This document shows, piece after piece, positions 23,571-36,397 of a stretch of 64,000 bases of DNA (its first letter is position 1; the number at the start of each line of letters is the position of its first letter). A model generated the notes under the pieces. That model was not told the DNA's origin. It made no database searches and was given only the letters and a program-made list of their open reading frames with translations. Both the position numbers and the translations under genes were made by a program. This DNA comes from Microcebus murinus (taxonomy: Eukaryota; Chordata; Mammalia; Primates; Cheirogaleidae): the NCBI RefSeq assembly GCF_040939455.1, contig NC_134124.1:30641138-30705137 (forward strand). The letters are read 5' to 3'.

Positions 23571-24422
23571 ACTTCTGAGACAGATGCCAGGAACAGTTAC
23601 ACACATGTACATTTCTCCTTCTCCTCTCTAGGACAGAACCAGCCTCCTTCTAACCACCACCAAGCACTAATCAACCTTAATGCTTCTTTGTTACCAATGT
23701 CTACAAGAGATACAGAATTTGCATCATTTTGTTGTAAGAGAACTTGCAATCATCAAGATTGCATCACAGAACAATCATCAGGACTCTACTGTTAACTAGG
23801 TTTGAGGTAGAGAAAAATTCACTTCTCCTTGTTAAATTTCAATTTCCTTCTCCTTGAATAAAAAAAAAAATGACAAGAATTGTGATTGCAAGCTGCAATC
23901 CATTGGTCATGACTGCCTGGTATACATGGTAGGTTGTGCTATGATCATAACAAAGACAAGCCTGAACTAAGTAGATAGATACTGGTGATGGATTAATTAT
24001 GTCTGTCACAGGCATAAACATAAGGAGGGAGGGTACACTTGTCAAATATTTACAAGGATACATTTAATCAGTTCAGTTAAGGCAAGATTCCACATTTTGG
24101 GTCACTAAATATCAAGGAATGCCTTTATTTCTCCAAGATGGGTGGAATTTGAGGTAGAATTTCTCAGTTTAAGCTATTTGTAGAAGCAAACTTAGAAAGT
24201 CATTATCAGCTTTTATAGGCAACACACATGGATTTTAATGCAAAGTTTTAACCCTGAGCATGAGAGTCATGTGATGTTCTGTTTTTGAGGACTGTTTGAG
24301 TATACAAGCAACCTCAGAATTGGATTGGGATGCTCTAGACTTGAAAGCAGTTGAATGTCAATAGAAGCTGGATACAAATAAACTCAAAAGATACCTTAAA
24401 TTGATAACTGGATTACCTAGGT
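23571..24422. other. Unassigned DNA
   Basis: No repeat is assigned. An open frame (23535-23795) follows an acceptor-like 'ttctcctctctag' at about 23620-23632, but no donor or domain supports an exon. Confidence 0.4.
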
Positions 24423-24672
24423 CAGTGGTCTCCAACATTGTTGGCACCAGGGACCGGTTTCATGGAAGACAATTTTTCCATGGATAAGGGGGTAGGATCT
24501 AAGAGGAGGCAGAGCTTAGGCAGTGATGCAAGCAATGGGGATTGGCTATACATACAGATGAAGCTTTGCTCACTTATCCACCTTGTCCATCACTCACCTC
24601 CTGCTGTGTGACCCAGTTCCTACCAGACCATGGACTGATACCGGTCCATGGCCCAGGGGTTGGGGACTGCAG
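24423..24672 (+). mobile_element. MER1 (hAT-Charlie) DNA transposon
   Basis: Begins CAGTGGTCTCCAACATTGTTGG with 'caccagggaccggtttcatg' and 'gaagacaatttttccatgga', continues through 'cactcacctcctgctgtgtg' and ends 'aggggttggggactgcag'. These are the MER1A/B head and tail. The copy is about 250 bp, so some interior is missing relative to MER1B (about 340 bp). The flanking 8-bp copies ACCTAGGT (24415-24422) and ACCAAGGT (24673-24680) match at 7 of 8. Confidence 0.94.
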
Positions 24673-26019
24673 ACCAAGGTAATATAAGGCATGTTACATG
24701 CAGATTCATGAAGAACATTTGAAATTGGTATATAAATTGCATGTTTAGATGATTAAATGTATCCAATAAGAGAGCTCTGATATAAACTCAGTAATATGCC
24801 TTAGTTGCTAAAATAATTTGGCATGGCCCACACAGCTGTTAAGGGGCAATTCTGATTCTTGCTTATTTAAATTGAGTTTCATCAGCACTGTTTCAAAATA
24901 GATTTGAATTGATACCCTAACACTGGATGCTGAGGTGCATGAAAGTGTATAATAAGCATAATTTTTATTTTACATTATACAGATTACAATCCATGTGTTC
25001 TTGGGCAGGCATTAGGGGTCACTGGCTATAATGGATTGATAGCATGGGTGCAATCGGTTCCTCTAAGCAAGCAAAAAGGAATAGCATATTTTGTATGTTT
25101 GTTTTTCTTTTAGTGATGCTTCTTTGGCATTATATTTAGCCTCCTAACTACACCTCTTAGGTTTGGAAGAGAGCTGAGATTTATTACAAAATTATTTTTA
25201 AAATATGGCTTGTCCATTGGCCTCAAGTGACACAAATGTCAGAATTACCTATGGAACTCCAGGAAAAGCAATTTAATTTTTCCCGTGCCTGGGCCTTTGT
25301 GGTGTCTATTTTTATGAAGTAGTTTTCTTGTGTTTTTTTCCTCCTTTTATAATTTTTAAATGGATAAGTTGCAGCATTGTATCTTTTGTTGAAGCAAGGA
25401 TGATAAGAGCAATCGCAGAGCACTTCTAGTTGTCAGTGCCCTTAAATTATAATTGATTAGTACACGAATAAAGAAGTGATCAGGGATTGGATTTTGAAAG
25501 AAAATGGGACGAGGTGTAACTGGTTTGAAGATATGATTTTATTGTGGAAGGGTTGAAACACAAAGGTTTCCCCAAAGTCTCATTTTTCATAGACATGAGA
25601 TAAAATCTGTAACTCTCATTCCAGTGGGGTTTAGGCCATTTGTTGGCTTTAATTTAATTGGCTAGAAAGTAAGGAATAATGGTTTACTTTGAGCTCTCTT
25701 TTATCTTCCTTAGTAACATGTCACTTACATGACCCACAGGCTCTGGGAGGGTTTTTGAAAAGGCCTCTTTAAAGTCTTTCTGCACTTATTTGGGCACTAA
25801 AATATGTTTTACTCAGAAATGCTCAGAGGCAATAAAATATAGAATATCATTTTAATAATAGAGTGAAAGGAAAGTAAACAGTAAATACAGGCTGAAATGG
25901 GTAATGAGGTAAAGCCTGCTTCCCAGAAGTTAAAGTGCTCAGTTTTATGGTAGGCATATAAATGCCTTACGAGCCTGTTTGGTAGAAAACACTTAAATAT
26001 GTAGATCCTCTGTGAGGCC
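24673..26019. other. Unassigned AT-rich DNA
   Basis: 1.3 kb with no assigned repeat and no credible gene. Minus-strand open frames at 25223-25423 and 25809-26135 have no recognisable domain. Confidence 0.45.
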
Positions 26020-26630
26020 TCATTAGTTATGTTTCTAAATGTCTGTTCTGGCATGTTGTGTGCTCCATCTTTTGTGGAATCCACTGGAATGGCCACTTTA
26101 GAGCAGGCGTGCTTGACAGGACGGACTGAACACACATATTATCTGCTCTAATGAAGTGCACTTATTCTTAGCCTGGGGTAGAGTCAGTGATGTTCTGTGA
26201 TTCCTCCATATCCATTCAGCAGAAGCCTTCCTGTTTCTCAAAATACCTCACCCTAGACATTCAGGAGCCACTTCTATGAGAGGAAAAGCAGTTTATCCTT
26301 TGCTGACATCCTATTGTTAGCCGTGCTATTGAGTTGGCAGGCAGTCACCGTCCTGCTGACTAAGATCTCATTCTCTTGGGGCTCTCCGTGGTCAAATCGA
26401 TGCCACAGTCTCTGCACAGGAAGAATGATAAGGCATCTCATAGTGTCTCCTGTTTAGCCTTCTGTTCTCTTAGCTGTTCCTTTAAATGCCCAGATTACCG
26501 GCGATTTAGGCTGCAGGGCTGCGTGGACCTGAGAGCATGCGCTTTGGAGTTCTTCCAGTTCTCTTCGACCCAGGGGCCCCACGACCTCGCACGGGACATT
26601 TTAACTTACCGCAGAGTCTCAAGATTCCCT
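26020..26630. promoter_or_regulatory. Repeat-free block, weak enhancer candidate
   Basis: A less AT-rich, repeat-free stretch that keeps CpGs ('gaccgtcctgctgac'-type words near 26350, 'taccggcgatttagg' at about 26497, 'ctcgcacggg' at about 26587). A 114-codon plus-strand frame (26376-26720) runs on into an L2 remnant and shows no domain. Confidence 0.3.
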
Positions 26631-26659
26631 TTGAGTCATTCCAAAGGCTACCAATCCAT

Positions 26660-26745
26660 GTTTACTAGGTATTATTTAAAGCACTGGAGATACAAACACG
26701 ACGCCCCATTCTACCCTTAAGGAGCTCCGCCATCTTGCAGAGATG
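26660..26745 (-). mobile_element. LINE L2 3' UTR fragment, antisense
   Basis: 'ttactaggtattatttaaag', 'cactggagatacaaacacga' and 'taaggagctccgcca' match the antisense L2 3' UTR order. Confidence 0.65.
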
Positions 26746-27654
26746 ACACGGAAGTGAACAGCCAATTACGACCCTGGACTCATCAACTTCCTGGTGGAAC
26801 TGTGAGGCAAAGGAGACCACATCCGGGTTACTGCCTTCTAAGCTTTCTACAGGAAGTGGCTGTGGCATTAGTGCTACTACTAGGGTTCTGCCCAATAACC
26901 ATGTTCATCCAAGAGGAACATACAAGGGTGTCTTCAGGGTTTGAAACTTGGTTAGACATACCAGGATTCCCATAAAAATAAAAAACGGCGATATCGATTA
27001 AATAAGAATTGGCAAGTAATTGTTAGAAAATGAGTGCTAGAGATTCCAGAGGAATTAGGGATCTCTTTGCAAGTTTCCAAGTGCTTCTTAGTGGAGGTGC
27101 AGGGCCTAAATGACGGACAGGTAGATCTTATCTAGGTAGCGAGGGGGGAAGGGTGTTCCCTACAAAAGGGACAATGTTTTGCAGAGTTGGAAATGTTAAA
27201 ATGCTTGTGTGTGAAGTTAAGGAAAGCTGTCTGGGCCAGCAAGTTCTTGAAGGTAAATACAGAGAGTAAGAGTTGTAAAGTTATTTTGGTTCCTGCCCAC
27301 ATGACGCATATTACCTTTTCAGTGTGATAGATGATGTCATTGGCAAAGTGCATTTAAGCATGAAACTTAACAGCCATATGTGCTTCAGATTGCATGGACG
27401 TAAACATAATTGGGAAAGTACAAAGTTTCTACTGTCTACAGAATGTAGACTGCAAGTGCAGTATATGTGTGTCTCTTTAACACAAATAATAGGAAACTAG
27501 CATTGTTTACATTACAACAGATCTCATAGGTTCAATAGAGTGTGGTTTCCCTCACAGAGTTCATGTGATTTTTAAACTCAGAGATATGTAATTTAGAAAG
27601 CATTCTGTAGATTCCCTTTTCATGTAGTTTTAATATTATTTCAGAACCATTTAG
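26746..27654. other. Unassigned DNA
   Basis: No assigned element. Open frames at 26754-26975 (plus) and 27132-27353 (minus) are not recognised. Confidence 0.45.
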
Positions 27655-27815
27655 CTCTTTTATTCATGCAAGTAAATCTCAATGGAACATTTCCAATGGC
27701 TATAGAGACAGGCGCTGTGCTAAGCCTTGGAATAATACCAAGGTAGAAGTCTTCAGAGTCCTGCCCTCAAAAGGCCTAAACTCAATTGAAGAAGATAGAT
27801 AAGTGAATCATAAGG
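27655..27815 (-). mobile_element. LINE L2 3' end, antisense
   Basis: 'acaggcgctgtgctaagcct', 'tggaataataccaaggtaga' and 'gtcctgccctcaaaaggcct' follow the antisense L2 terminus. Confidence 0.75.
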
Positions 27816-28049
27816 CAATGTTTAATTTACTTTATAAATATTTGGAGCAAATGAAAATAATTTTATTTTTCAGTTTTCTTGTTAATTACATTTATTTAGT
27901 TAAAGAAAATTTTATTCATGTGAAAGTTCTGTTCATTTGATGAATTCTCTAGTAGTCTTTGCTGTGAAGTAACTGAAATATTAGCCTGAGGCTATACATT
28001 GTTTTCAGAAATTTCTCTTGATAATGATTATATGAGTGCCAGAAAATAT

Positions 28050-28235
28050 ACCAAGACGCTAATTTTTATATCTAAACTATTGAATATATAATATATATTA
28101 CCAAAATGCTAATTTTTATATCTAAACTGCATAAATATATATTAAACTAAATATATGTTATATATTTAGTTTATATATTAAATATATAAATAATATATTA
28201 AATATATATTAAACTATATTTATATATATATAAAA
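28050..28235. repeat. AT-rich tract with 29-bp duplication and hairpin
   Basis: A segment beginning 'accaagacgctaattttta' (about 28052) is repeated as 'accaaaatgctaattttta' (about 28101) with the same continuation 'tatctaaact'. Further on, TAAACTAAATATAT (28143-28156) and its exact reverse complement (28160-28173) flank GTT, a perfect 14-bp-arm hairpin. The rest is TA-rich. Confidence 0.8.
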
Positions 28236-28559
28236 CTATGTCTAAATTTAGAGGGAAAAAAATTAGGATAATAAGCTATGATCTAGATTTTTGTAAAGGG
28301 GAATAGTTAGCCCAAAATTCATACTTGTTAATGAAAAGATATCATCTAATTTAAAGCATAGTTTTTACATCCTGACATTGTAAGAGCTTCCAGATTTGTA
28401 GCACCTATCTTTCTTTCAAAATTCCATCACATTCTTAAAACTCCAAGGGTGTTTTCACTTACGTATCTTCTGTAGATATTTAAAGGTAGAAAAGTTTGGT
28501 TTCATAGAAGATTGCTAAATAGAAAACTAATTAAAGAAATTAATAATTTTTCTTTGATG

Positions 28560-29045
28560 CCATGCTCATGTGCCTTTTCCCATCTCTAATGAAATCTCTG
28601 CACCCAAAAGAATTGTGGCTTTTGCATGTGGTCTTGACTAGTAACTTCGTGTGGCAATTAAGACACATTCTTCATATATTTGCATATATACAAAGACATG
28701 GATGTCCTTTCAAATTATACCCACCTTCTCCTTAGGCTAATGCTATATTAAATTGCATTGAAATGCAAAAGCCACCTCAATGTAATGATTTTGCACATCC
28801 CATTTACTTGTTGATTATTAATGAATGCTTCCTGAGTTGTGTTCCTGCTATTTTGTCTTTAAGACTACTTTCAGGGTTTTAGCATCATATTCAAGAGGCC
28901 AGTCAGAGTTCTGTGCTTGCAGCCTCATTAAAATTCTGTCCTACACATCATCTGACTCACACTTTATAATCTATCAGAACACCTGTTTTCTTTACAATGG
29001 CCACGAGGCAGCTCAAAACACTGTGGTATTTAGCATTTAATAATG
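28560..29045. promoter_or_regulatory. Candidate conserved non-coding element
   Basis: Repeat-free. Contains 'gtggcaattaagac' (about 28652), 'attgaaatgcaaaagcc' (about 28757), 'gttgattattaatgaatgc' (about 28810) and 'gcagcctcattaaaattc' (about 28919). An open frame (28825-29040) has no domain. Confidence 0.42.
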
Positions 29046-29609
29046 AGCACAAGATATGTATTTTTGACACTTTAAATTTTCTTTAGAAAAGTGCATGGAA
29101 AAAAGCCAAGTTTGAATGAATTATCTAAACTTTTGCAATTTCATAACGTGAATTTTAACCAACTTTAAAAAAAATGTATATCAGAAAGCGCCTCCTCTCT
29201 TTGTCAGTGGGCCTTACGTTGGCTAACTAGGAAAGGATGCAGAAGGAAATAACTTTAAAATGTCACTGCATAAACTAATAGTGATATAGAAAGTATTTTA
29301 GGAAAATTCTGTGCATTATTACTTTCCCTATTTACATACCAGTCTCACAGACACTTCATTGTAATTCTCACTCTGAGAGGAAGCTGAGAGGCTTAATGTC
29401 ACTGTTAATATCTAGATATGTTTATAGTTTAGTGACTTAAGTCAGTGATGGGCACTGCCTATGTATTTTTTCTCTTTAAAGTTTGGGCGTTTAGAAATGC
29501 AATTGTTAAATGGTCCTCAGTATAATTGTATCCATTTGAAATACTTCAAGGGAGGGATAGGGAGATAATGGATGGTCTCAGAAGGGTGAAAGTCTGTCAC
29601 TATATTATG
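29046..29609. other. Unassigned DNA
   Basis: No repeat is recognised. 'ggccttacgttggctaac' at about 29211 keeps a CpG and could belong to a conserved element, but support is thin. Confidence 0.4.
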
Positions 29610-29960
29610 TAAATGAAGAGACATCTCCTAGTGCTTATGAACTGCTATAGTTTTAAGCGCTAATAGAGAACATACTGCAAGTTGATTATCGTAATCCTAC
29701 AGTGTTATCTCATCAGTGAGCGGATTAAGGAAGCTCTCTCAACTGAGGGGGCTGAATAAGTATTTTCATTTACTCCCTGCTGGGTCATTGACAAATGGAG
29801 GTTTTATCTGGGAACATTTAAAAGCATATACAGTAAACAAACCTATAGTTTCTTGCTTAGCTTGAGTCCTTTACTGGATTTATGCTATCTTTCAAAGGCC
29901 GATACTGTTCAACCTAGCTGTCAACTGACTTTTGCTCTGCCCCCCAAAGAGATAATTGTG
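29610..29960. promoter_or_regulatory. Candidate conserved non-coding element with OTX-like sites
   Basis: 'gttgattatcgtaatccta' (about 29681) and 'gagcggattaagg' (about 29717) place a TAATCC site and a GGATTA site in opposite orientation about 30 bp apart, the core of OTX/PITX-type homeodomain proteins. CpGs are retained and no repeat is present. Confidence 0.42.
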
Positions 29961-30474
29961 TGCATATGGTGGTGAAGGTTCTGAGGGGATGGGAGGGAGA
30001 GAGTCAGATCTGACTTATGCAAAAGTATTGAATAGATCTACATTCGTGTCTCCTCTCTAGGTCTTGTCCAGCCACTAAGGAATGGCATTTGCTTTCTGTT
30101 TAATGATGCCATTATACATGCCAATAAAGAAGACCTCTAAAACTTGGATTTCTCTCTACCTCACCTGTAAATCAAAACTTGCATGTCTTATGTCCCTTCC
30201 TCAGGGTTCCAACAGATCTCCAACTCTTTTAGTTGATTATAAAATTAGAGAAAGTATGTTAATGACTGGAAATAGAATAAGGTACTAATATTAGATTGAG
30301 TCACATAAAATTGGCTCTTTTGTAAATCAAAACAGTTGAATATTGAAAATTTCATATGGCTCAATCTGAAATGTTCAGATAATGTATAGAGGCTAACTGA
30401 GGTTCTAATGATAAGGACAGGGGTTGATAACATATGATGATCATGTGACTTGTTCATGTACTTTTCACAATACT

Positions 30475-30615
30475 GCATGCATGTGCCAGGCACTTACTTG
30501 TTGTGTATTCTGTTATTGAATCTTCTAACAATCCTACCACCAACATGAAAACAGGCTGTCTAATCAATCGAGAGTTGCATAGTGACAGTGAAAGGACCAG
30601 ATCAATACTAGGCTA
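30475..30615 (-). mobile_element. MIR SINE fragment, antisense
   Basis: 'catgtgccaggcacttactt', 'attgaatcttctaacaatcc' and 'taccaccaacatgaaaacag' follow the antisense MIR. Confidence 0.72.
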
Positions 30616-30845
30616 AAATTTTTTATGACTTTAAAGATCATGTTCTTTATATACTGCCTTCAAAAGGGCCCAAATGTTGAATGGTGTTCTTGATTCAGAT
30701 GGGGCCAGCAGCAGGAACCATTGGGAGGATGGGGGGAAAGAGGCTTTTGTAGCCTTGAAAATTTTAGTGTAGGCAGTATCTAGGCTGCCTGTGTTTAGAC
30801 TCAGCCTTGGAAAGAAGAAGTCATATGACCTACTATGGTGACTGG

Positions 30846-30887
30846 TTTTTTTTGTTGTTTTGTTTTTGTTTTGTTTTGTTTTGTTTG
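30846..30887. repeat. (TTTTG)n low-complexity tract
   Basis: T-rich tract with regular G interruptions, approximately TTTTG units. Confidence 0.9.
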
Positions 30888-31139
30888 TAAATTTTATGCT
30901 GCAATGTTTCTGTAAAGAGAGTGTGGAGGGAACAGAGCTTCACCTAGTACACATCCTTTTCTCTTTCAGTGTAGGGTTCAAATCCATGTTTTTCCCCTCT
31001 ACTCTAGATCATAGTGTTTTCCCTGTTCTGCCATCTAACAGTCCATAGCAAACAATCAAATGTTTCATTATATTTTATCCTATGTGGTTGTCTCATGGCT
31101 TCTTATGCTTAAATATTCTTCACATCCCGGCTAGACCTC

Positions 31140-31250
31140 TTCTAAGACAGAAACCATCAATATCTTGTTTTTATTTTACATTTTCTATAGATTTTATCCC
31201 AGCACTGGGCATGTAACGGGTCCTTCAATATGTGTTGACTGGTTGATCAA
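31140..31250 (+). mobile_element. LINE L2 3' end
   Basis: 'aagacagaaaccatcaatat', 'tatcccagcactgggcatgt' and 'tccttcaatatgtgttgact' are the sense L2 terminus. Confidence 0.75.
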
Positions 31251-32808
31251 TTAAGGTCTTTGATTCTGAATTGCACTTCCAGATCTACCATTGATCCATT
31301 TATGTACTAGGGATATCAGGGACACTAAACACTAACAGAAGTTCTTTCTAAGACATTGAGTCCTTCAACTAAAAACATCATTGGTTATGCCCAAACCATG
31401 CATTTTCTTAATAAGGATTCTAGATGTGAAACGCACATGTATTATCTCTCGGAGCCAACAGCTCAACAGCTAAAATTGTCATACCTGCATTATTTTCAAA
31501 AGAAAGGAAAAATTCAAGGTGTCCAAAGATCACTGTTTCATCTCATATATCTCTAACTAAAGCATGAAATTACAGTTCACTAAGAGAAGGCAATGGAGAT
31601 TCTGAAAAATGTAACCAATTCAGTTAGATGTCAAAATTGAATTCATTATTTCTTAGAAATGATTTTTGACCTACAATTCATAATCAAAAGGTGATTGTTT
31701 TTAAAACATACTCACACATCTATATAATCAGTTTGGATTTATATAGGCATTCCAAGAAACATGTCAAATTAAATTTTAATTTAATGTTAGTTTTAACTTT
31801 AATGTGGTGTTTAGGAGATGAATCATTTAACATGTACTAAATGAGTACTTTAAGGTATATAAAACAACACAGAAAACATTCTAAAACTGAAGAATCATGT
31901 TATAAAACGTTGCAAGTTAGAACCTTGATTCACCATTTTGTTAGTATAGGCTAAATGGAGCCTAAACATTTAATTGAAGTTAAAATTAGAGTTAATGATA
32001 CCAGATATTTAATCAACCAATGCATTAAAATACCCAGCAAGAACCAGTTGAGGAAGTGCACATTTGAGTTTTAAAGTATTTTGGTATTCTCTGTAGCCAA
32101 TACGTGTCTGTGTTCGTCTAGGTCTCATTGAGCAATGCATATCAAGATGCCTGAGCTGTAGATGGCCATATAACATCAAACAGAGTGGTTATGAAACAGC
32201 AGGATCTCTGCAGGAAGCAAAGAGATATCTCCAGTAGTACATAATCAAACCTGGCAAATTGCATAACATCTTCAGATGAATGGTTAGGTTTACATATTGT
32301 TTTCATTTAATCTTTCTTTCGCTTGCCAGAAACAGGCTCATTCATGTTCTTTCAGTAAGGGGTGGGAGGGTAAAGTTTTGTATGAGGATAATAATCCATA
32401 GAAACCAATGGGAAGTTGGACCATTGTGTCCAGGGAAGATGAAGAAAGAGAGCTGTTTTGGATTGCAAGTAGACTCTTCTAGAGATAGATTGTTCCAGAT
32501 ACAGAAAGGTTCAAGAGATCTCTGCAGAGTACAGTTCATGGTGCATCATCCTGTTGCTCTGTCCATGGATATGTGGCTTGGATTCTGTTTGTGTGTTCTC
32601 TCTACTCTTCATCTTTTCCCCGAGTCATGGCCTTGCTTACTCACTATTCCTACCTCCTCATAACTCTACTTCCACATGGCCTATTATGTCCCATCTGACC
32701 TGTCTCTCAGTTTGATCTTTCACCTTCAGTTCCAATTCTTAACTATTAATATTTAATTCTTTCCTAGTACCGACTCAAAGTCCTGTAATATTGGCTCAGC
32801 TCAACTCT
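31251..32808. other. Unassigned DNA
   Basis: About 1.55 kb without an assigned repeat. The longest frame, 32280-32663 plus (127 codons, Cys- and Leu-rich, starting near 'cagatgaatggttagg'), has no recognisable domain; because it lacks splice or promoter context I do not call it a gene. Confidence 0.4.
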
Positions 32809-32868
32809 TTTCCTTCCATCCTTCCTGCCTTCCTGCCTTCTTTTCTTTGTTGTGTGTGTGTGTTTTTT
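32809..32868. repeat. (CCTT)n and TG-rich low complexity
   Basis: CCTTCC/TGCC repeats at about 32809-32847, then a TGTGTG run to 32861 and a short T run. Confidence 0.8.
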
Positions 32869-34354
32869 AACCAGATCATATTTACTACAAACTGCATATA
32901 AATCAGAGCTCATTCCTGGTTAATTAGCCAAGATTTGGTGAGATGGAGATAACAGATGAGTAATTCGTCCAACAACACTGTCATGACAGAGCTGATCATT
33001 CTGGAGGGATGAAGGTCATGGTTGGTGTTGCAGAGGGTACTCACAGCAATCACGTGCCATGATACACAGGTCTCAGAAATAGATAACATCCAGGCTATTC
33101 ATAGCCAGAGACAAAGCTTGTCAAAACTTAACTTTCTATATCTCAGATTAAGTGGACTAAGTCAGATGCATTCCTTAAACCAATAAAAGGCAAGTATTAT
33201 ACATCCCTACTTAAATATTTGGACTTTTTTCCTTGAGACAGGATCAATTAGTTTTATTTCTAGCACCTCTGCATACTAGAAGAGAAAAGTGTAAATACAA
33301 ATCAAATTTTGAATCAGGATATGTCCATTGACTTTGAACAAACAAGCTAAGGCATAGCTGGAATTAGACTTGTTGAAAACCACTGAATTTACCCAGGAAC
33401 TGTGCATAAACATTCATCACATATAGGTTTATTTGGGGCATTGGTGAATCAAGCTTATCACTGTGTATGGCGGGTTCTTGGCACAGCCAAATATTGACAT
33501 GGCATTTTAATGTGCCTTCTGACTGGTTGCAGAAATCCTTATTATTTCATGAATTAGTTCCAGCAATTCAGACTCCATGTGCTTTTAGGGAGTTCTGGGA
33601 TCAGCATTAAGGAAAATATTGCTGTTGTGTTGGAGTGTGAAATTTATGCAGAATAGAGTCCAAATGTGACTTGACCACCTGAGGCTTAGAAAGGTGTAAA
33701 AGTTAGCTAAGGCAACACTGTGTCTCTTCCCTTATTGGAGTGTCTGTGATCACTGTAAAAAATTACCTTTAGAAATAAAATTTAATTAAAAGGTTCTTTG
33801 CGTGAACACGCGTACTCTCTCCATCTCTCTCTCTCACCAAAAAGAACATTGGTGCACAATATTAATTTATGGTATCCTTTGAGCACTGAACTCTCTATAT
33901 TAATCCTGAATTTATATAGCACAATTATATTTTTCAGGTTTTCTTAAGACCTTTCAAATGTTTCTAATAAATGGGTTAAGATATATTCTCTTTCATTTCT
34001 CTCTTCCCTTTAAAAAGTTACCAGTTGAGTTGTTCCTGTCCAATTTTTTTTTAATATCCCTACTCTTTAGTGCATTAAACACTACTTACTTATATCATGA
34101 CAAGACCTTTCTATAGTTAAACATGAGATGACTTAAATGTTCTGGATAAATTAGTTCGCTTAGAAAGAGTCCTATTTGGAGATGGACTTAAAGCATTTCC
34201 TTTGATAGATTGAGGGTATGACTATACTACTTTTGAACAAAAGTGGCACTTTATTAAATGGATCTCACAGTCAACCTAATTTCAATAATCAAAGAAGAGT
34301 AAAGCTCTGACAATTATGAAAAGGGGCGGGATACAAAAAGAGCAATGAACCAAT
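32869..34354. other. Unassigned AT-rich DNA
   Basis: About 1.5 kb with no recognised repeat, no frame of note and only a short CTCTCT run near 33808-33834. Confidence 0.45.
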
Positions 34355-34480
34355 AGTGAGAAAATCTATTCCAAACTCTGTCCCAATCATCTGTATGATC
34401 TTGGGCCCCTCCTTTTCTTTGCATCTGGTTTTCCCATTTGTGATGAAGGTAATGAAGTATTCAATCTTTTAGAATCTTTT
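34355..34480 (+). mobile_element. MIR SINE fragment
   Basis: 'tctgtatgatcttgggcccc', 'tttgcatctggttttcccat' and 'ttgtgatgaaggtaatgaag' match the MIR core in sense. Confidence 0.65.
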
Positions 34481-34812
34481 ACCCATATTACTTATTTCAT
34501 ACCTGATGGGAAATACATTCTTTATGGCATTTCATAAAGGTGGGACATAAAATAGAGATCTATGGAAGAGCCATGCTTTTTATATTAAGATAGCAGTTTC
34601 CTAGCAGAGAATAAAAATGAATGAATCTCAACCACATCCATTCTAAGAGGTAATGCCTGCGTTTAGAGAGTAGCAAGCCCTGGGAGATGAGAGTTGTTAC
34701 TACCATATCCTGCTTTGTTCACTTTACCCAACTATAAATATGCCTCTGCCCTATTAAAAAATGAGTGACTCTTCCCATGCAATTGCAGAGGCATCTATGT
34801 CTTAGCTGGTAG

Positions 34813-35275
34813 TATGCTAGTTTCCTAAGGCTGCCTTAACAAATTAGCATAAACTGCGTGGCTTAAAACTACAAAAATGTATTCTTTCCCAGCTCTGGAG
34901 TCCAGAAGCCCAGAATCACAGTGTCCACAGGACTACACTCCCTCTGGAGGCTCCAGGGGAGCATCTTTCATTGCCTCTTCCAGCTTCTGCAGGCTGCTGG
35001 CATTCCTTGGCTTGTGGCCTCATCTCCCTCTGTTCACTCTTCACATCACCTTCTCCTCTGTGTGCCTGTCTCACTCTCCCTCTGCCTCTCTCATGTAGGG
35101 ATATATGCAATGGCATTTAGGGCCCACCCAGATAACCCGCAATAAGTTCCCCCTCTCAAGATCATACTTAATCACATCCTTTGCTTAGTCACTCTTTTGG
35201 CATATAGGTAATATTTGCAGGTTCCAGGGATTAACATATAGACCTATATTACTGGGGGCCACCTATAGCCCACTG
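34813..35275 (-). mobile_element. MLT1 LTR (ERVL-MaLR), antisense
   Basis: Antisense MLT1: 'gctagtttcctaaggctgcc', 'gcgtggcttaaaactacaaa', 'ctctggaggctccaggggag', 'tggcattccttggcttgtgg', then 'agatcatacttaatcacatc' and 'gggggccacctatagccca'. A solo LTR of an extinct ERVL-type retrotransposon. The short open frames at 34877-35145 are within it. Confidence 0.9.
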
Positions 35276-36134
35276 CGGGTGGGATAGTAGGTAACTAGCA
35301 AGCATGTCCCTCATTCCTATTGATAGTCCCATGCAGTGTGGGCCTACTGTTGCAAACAGGCATGTAGACTCAGCATCACCAGATATGCCAATTTTAAAAG
35401 AAAAGCTAGAAATGTGAATTTTGTGCCTATATGTCTATAAGTAAAATCTCCTGATATTTGATGTTGGCTCATGAGGGGGAAAAAGTCTACTTGTGACAAA
35501 TCAAACTCATCTATGGCTATATTCACTACAAGGGCTTCCAGTGTGCAATCTCACAAAAACAGAAGAAAATTACCTTTGAGAGAGCACTTTGTATCCATAT
35601 TCATTAACTCAACAAATATTTCTTTAGCACCTAATAGAATAATATTTATTTTAGATTGACCAGGGAAGACCCTGCTGCTTTCAGAAAATATCTCCCCAAA
35701 TGCAACTCTCATAGTGTTTCTTAAGAAGAAAAGAAAGCATCAATTAGTTCAATATTTCCCTTTTGAAAATGCTACCTATGACTCTGTGCCCTTCATTGAG
35801 ATCACTGGGGTTACATGATCCTGGAATAAAGTTAAGATCCAAATTCAAAGTCTTAAATGGGGTCTGATCCTTGAGTACCTTGGAAATAACGGTGCCCCTC
35901 AGTTACCTAATATCTCACAATTACTGAGTACTCATCTCGGTTATCTTAACTAGGATTCCTTATAGATGAGGCAGGCAGGGCCATTCAGATTCCAAACAGA
36001 CCCTCATCCCTATTGAGTCAGCATCTCTGAGTTACACCAGCATTTCAGAATGTCACACCCTTCAATTTCATTTATCGTTGGCTGGTAAACTTCGTATTTC
36101 TTTAATAACAAATGGTAAAAGTTGTTGCAAATGC
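35276..36134. other. Unassigned DNA with a short L2-like piece
   Basis: 35598-35660 ('ttcattaactcaacaaatat', 'ttctttagcacctaata') resembles the antisense L2 tip. The remainder is unassigned. Confidence 0.45.
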
Positions 36135-36345
36135 CCAATTTGCCATCAGTAGCTATGAGACTTTGTACAAGTTCAAAGATGTCAGTTTTCTCATCTGCAA
36201 AACAGGAAAAATAACAGTACCTACTTCCCTATGTTATCTTGAAAATTAAAGGAGTTGATGCATGTGGAGTGTTTAGCAGAATGTCTGGCAAACAGTGAAC
36301 ACCTGATAAGCATTTGCGATGACTATTATTTTCATCTGTATTATC
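36135..36345 (+). mobile_element. MIR SINE
   Basis: 'gtagctatgagactttgtac', 'agttttctcatctgcaaaac', 'attaaaggagttgatgcatg' and 'gtttagcagaatgtctggca' follow the MIR consensus in sense. Confidence 0.88.
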
Positions 36346-36397
36346 TTTATTTTACCAAACATTGATAAATACATTATTCTATCTCCTTTCCCTATGG

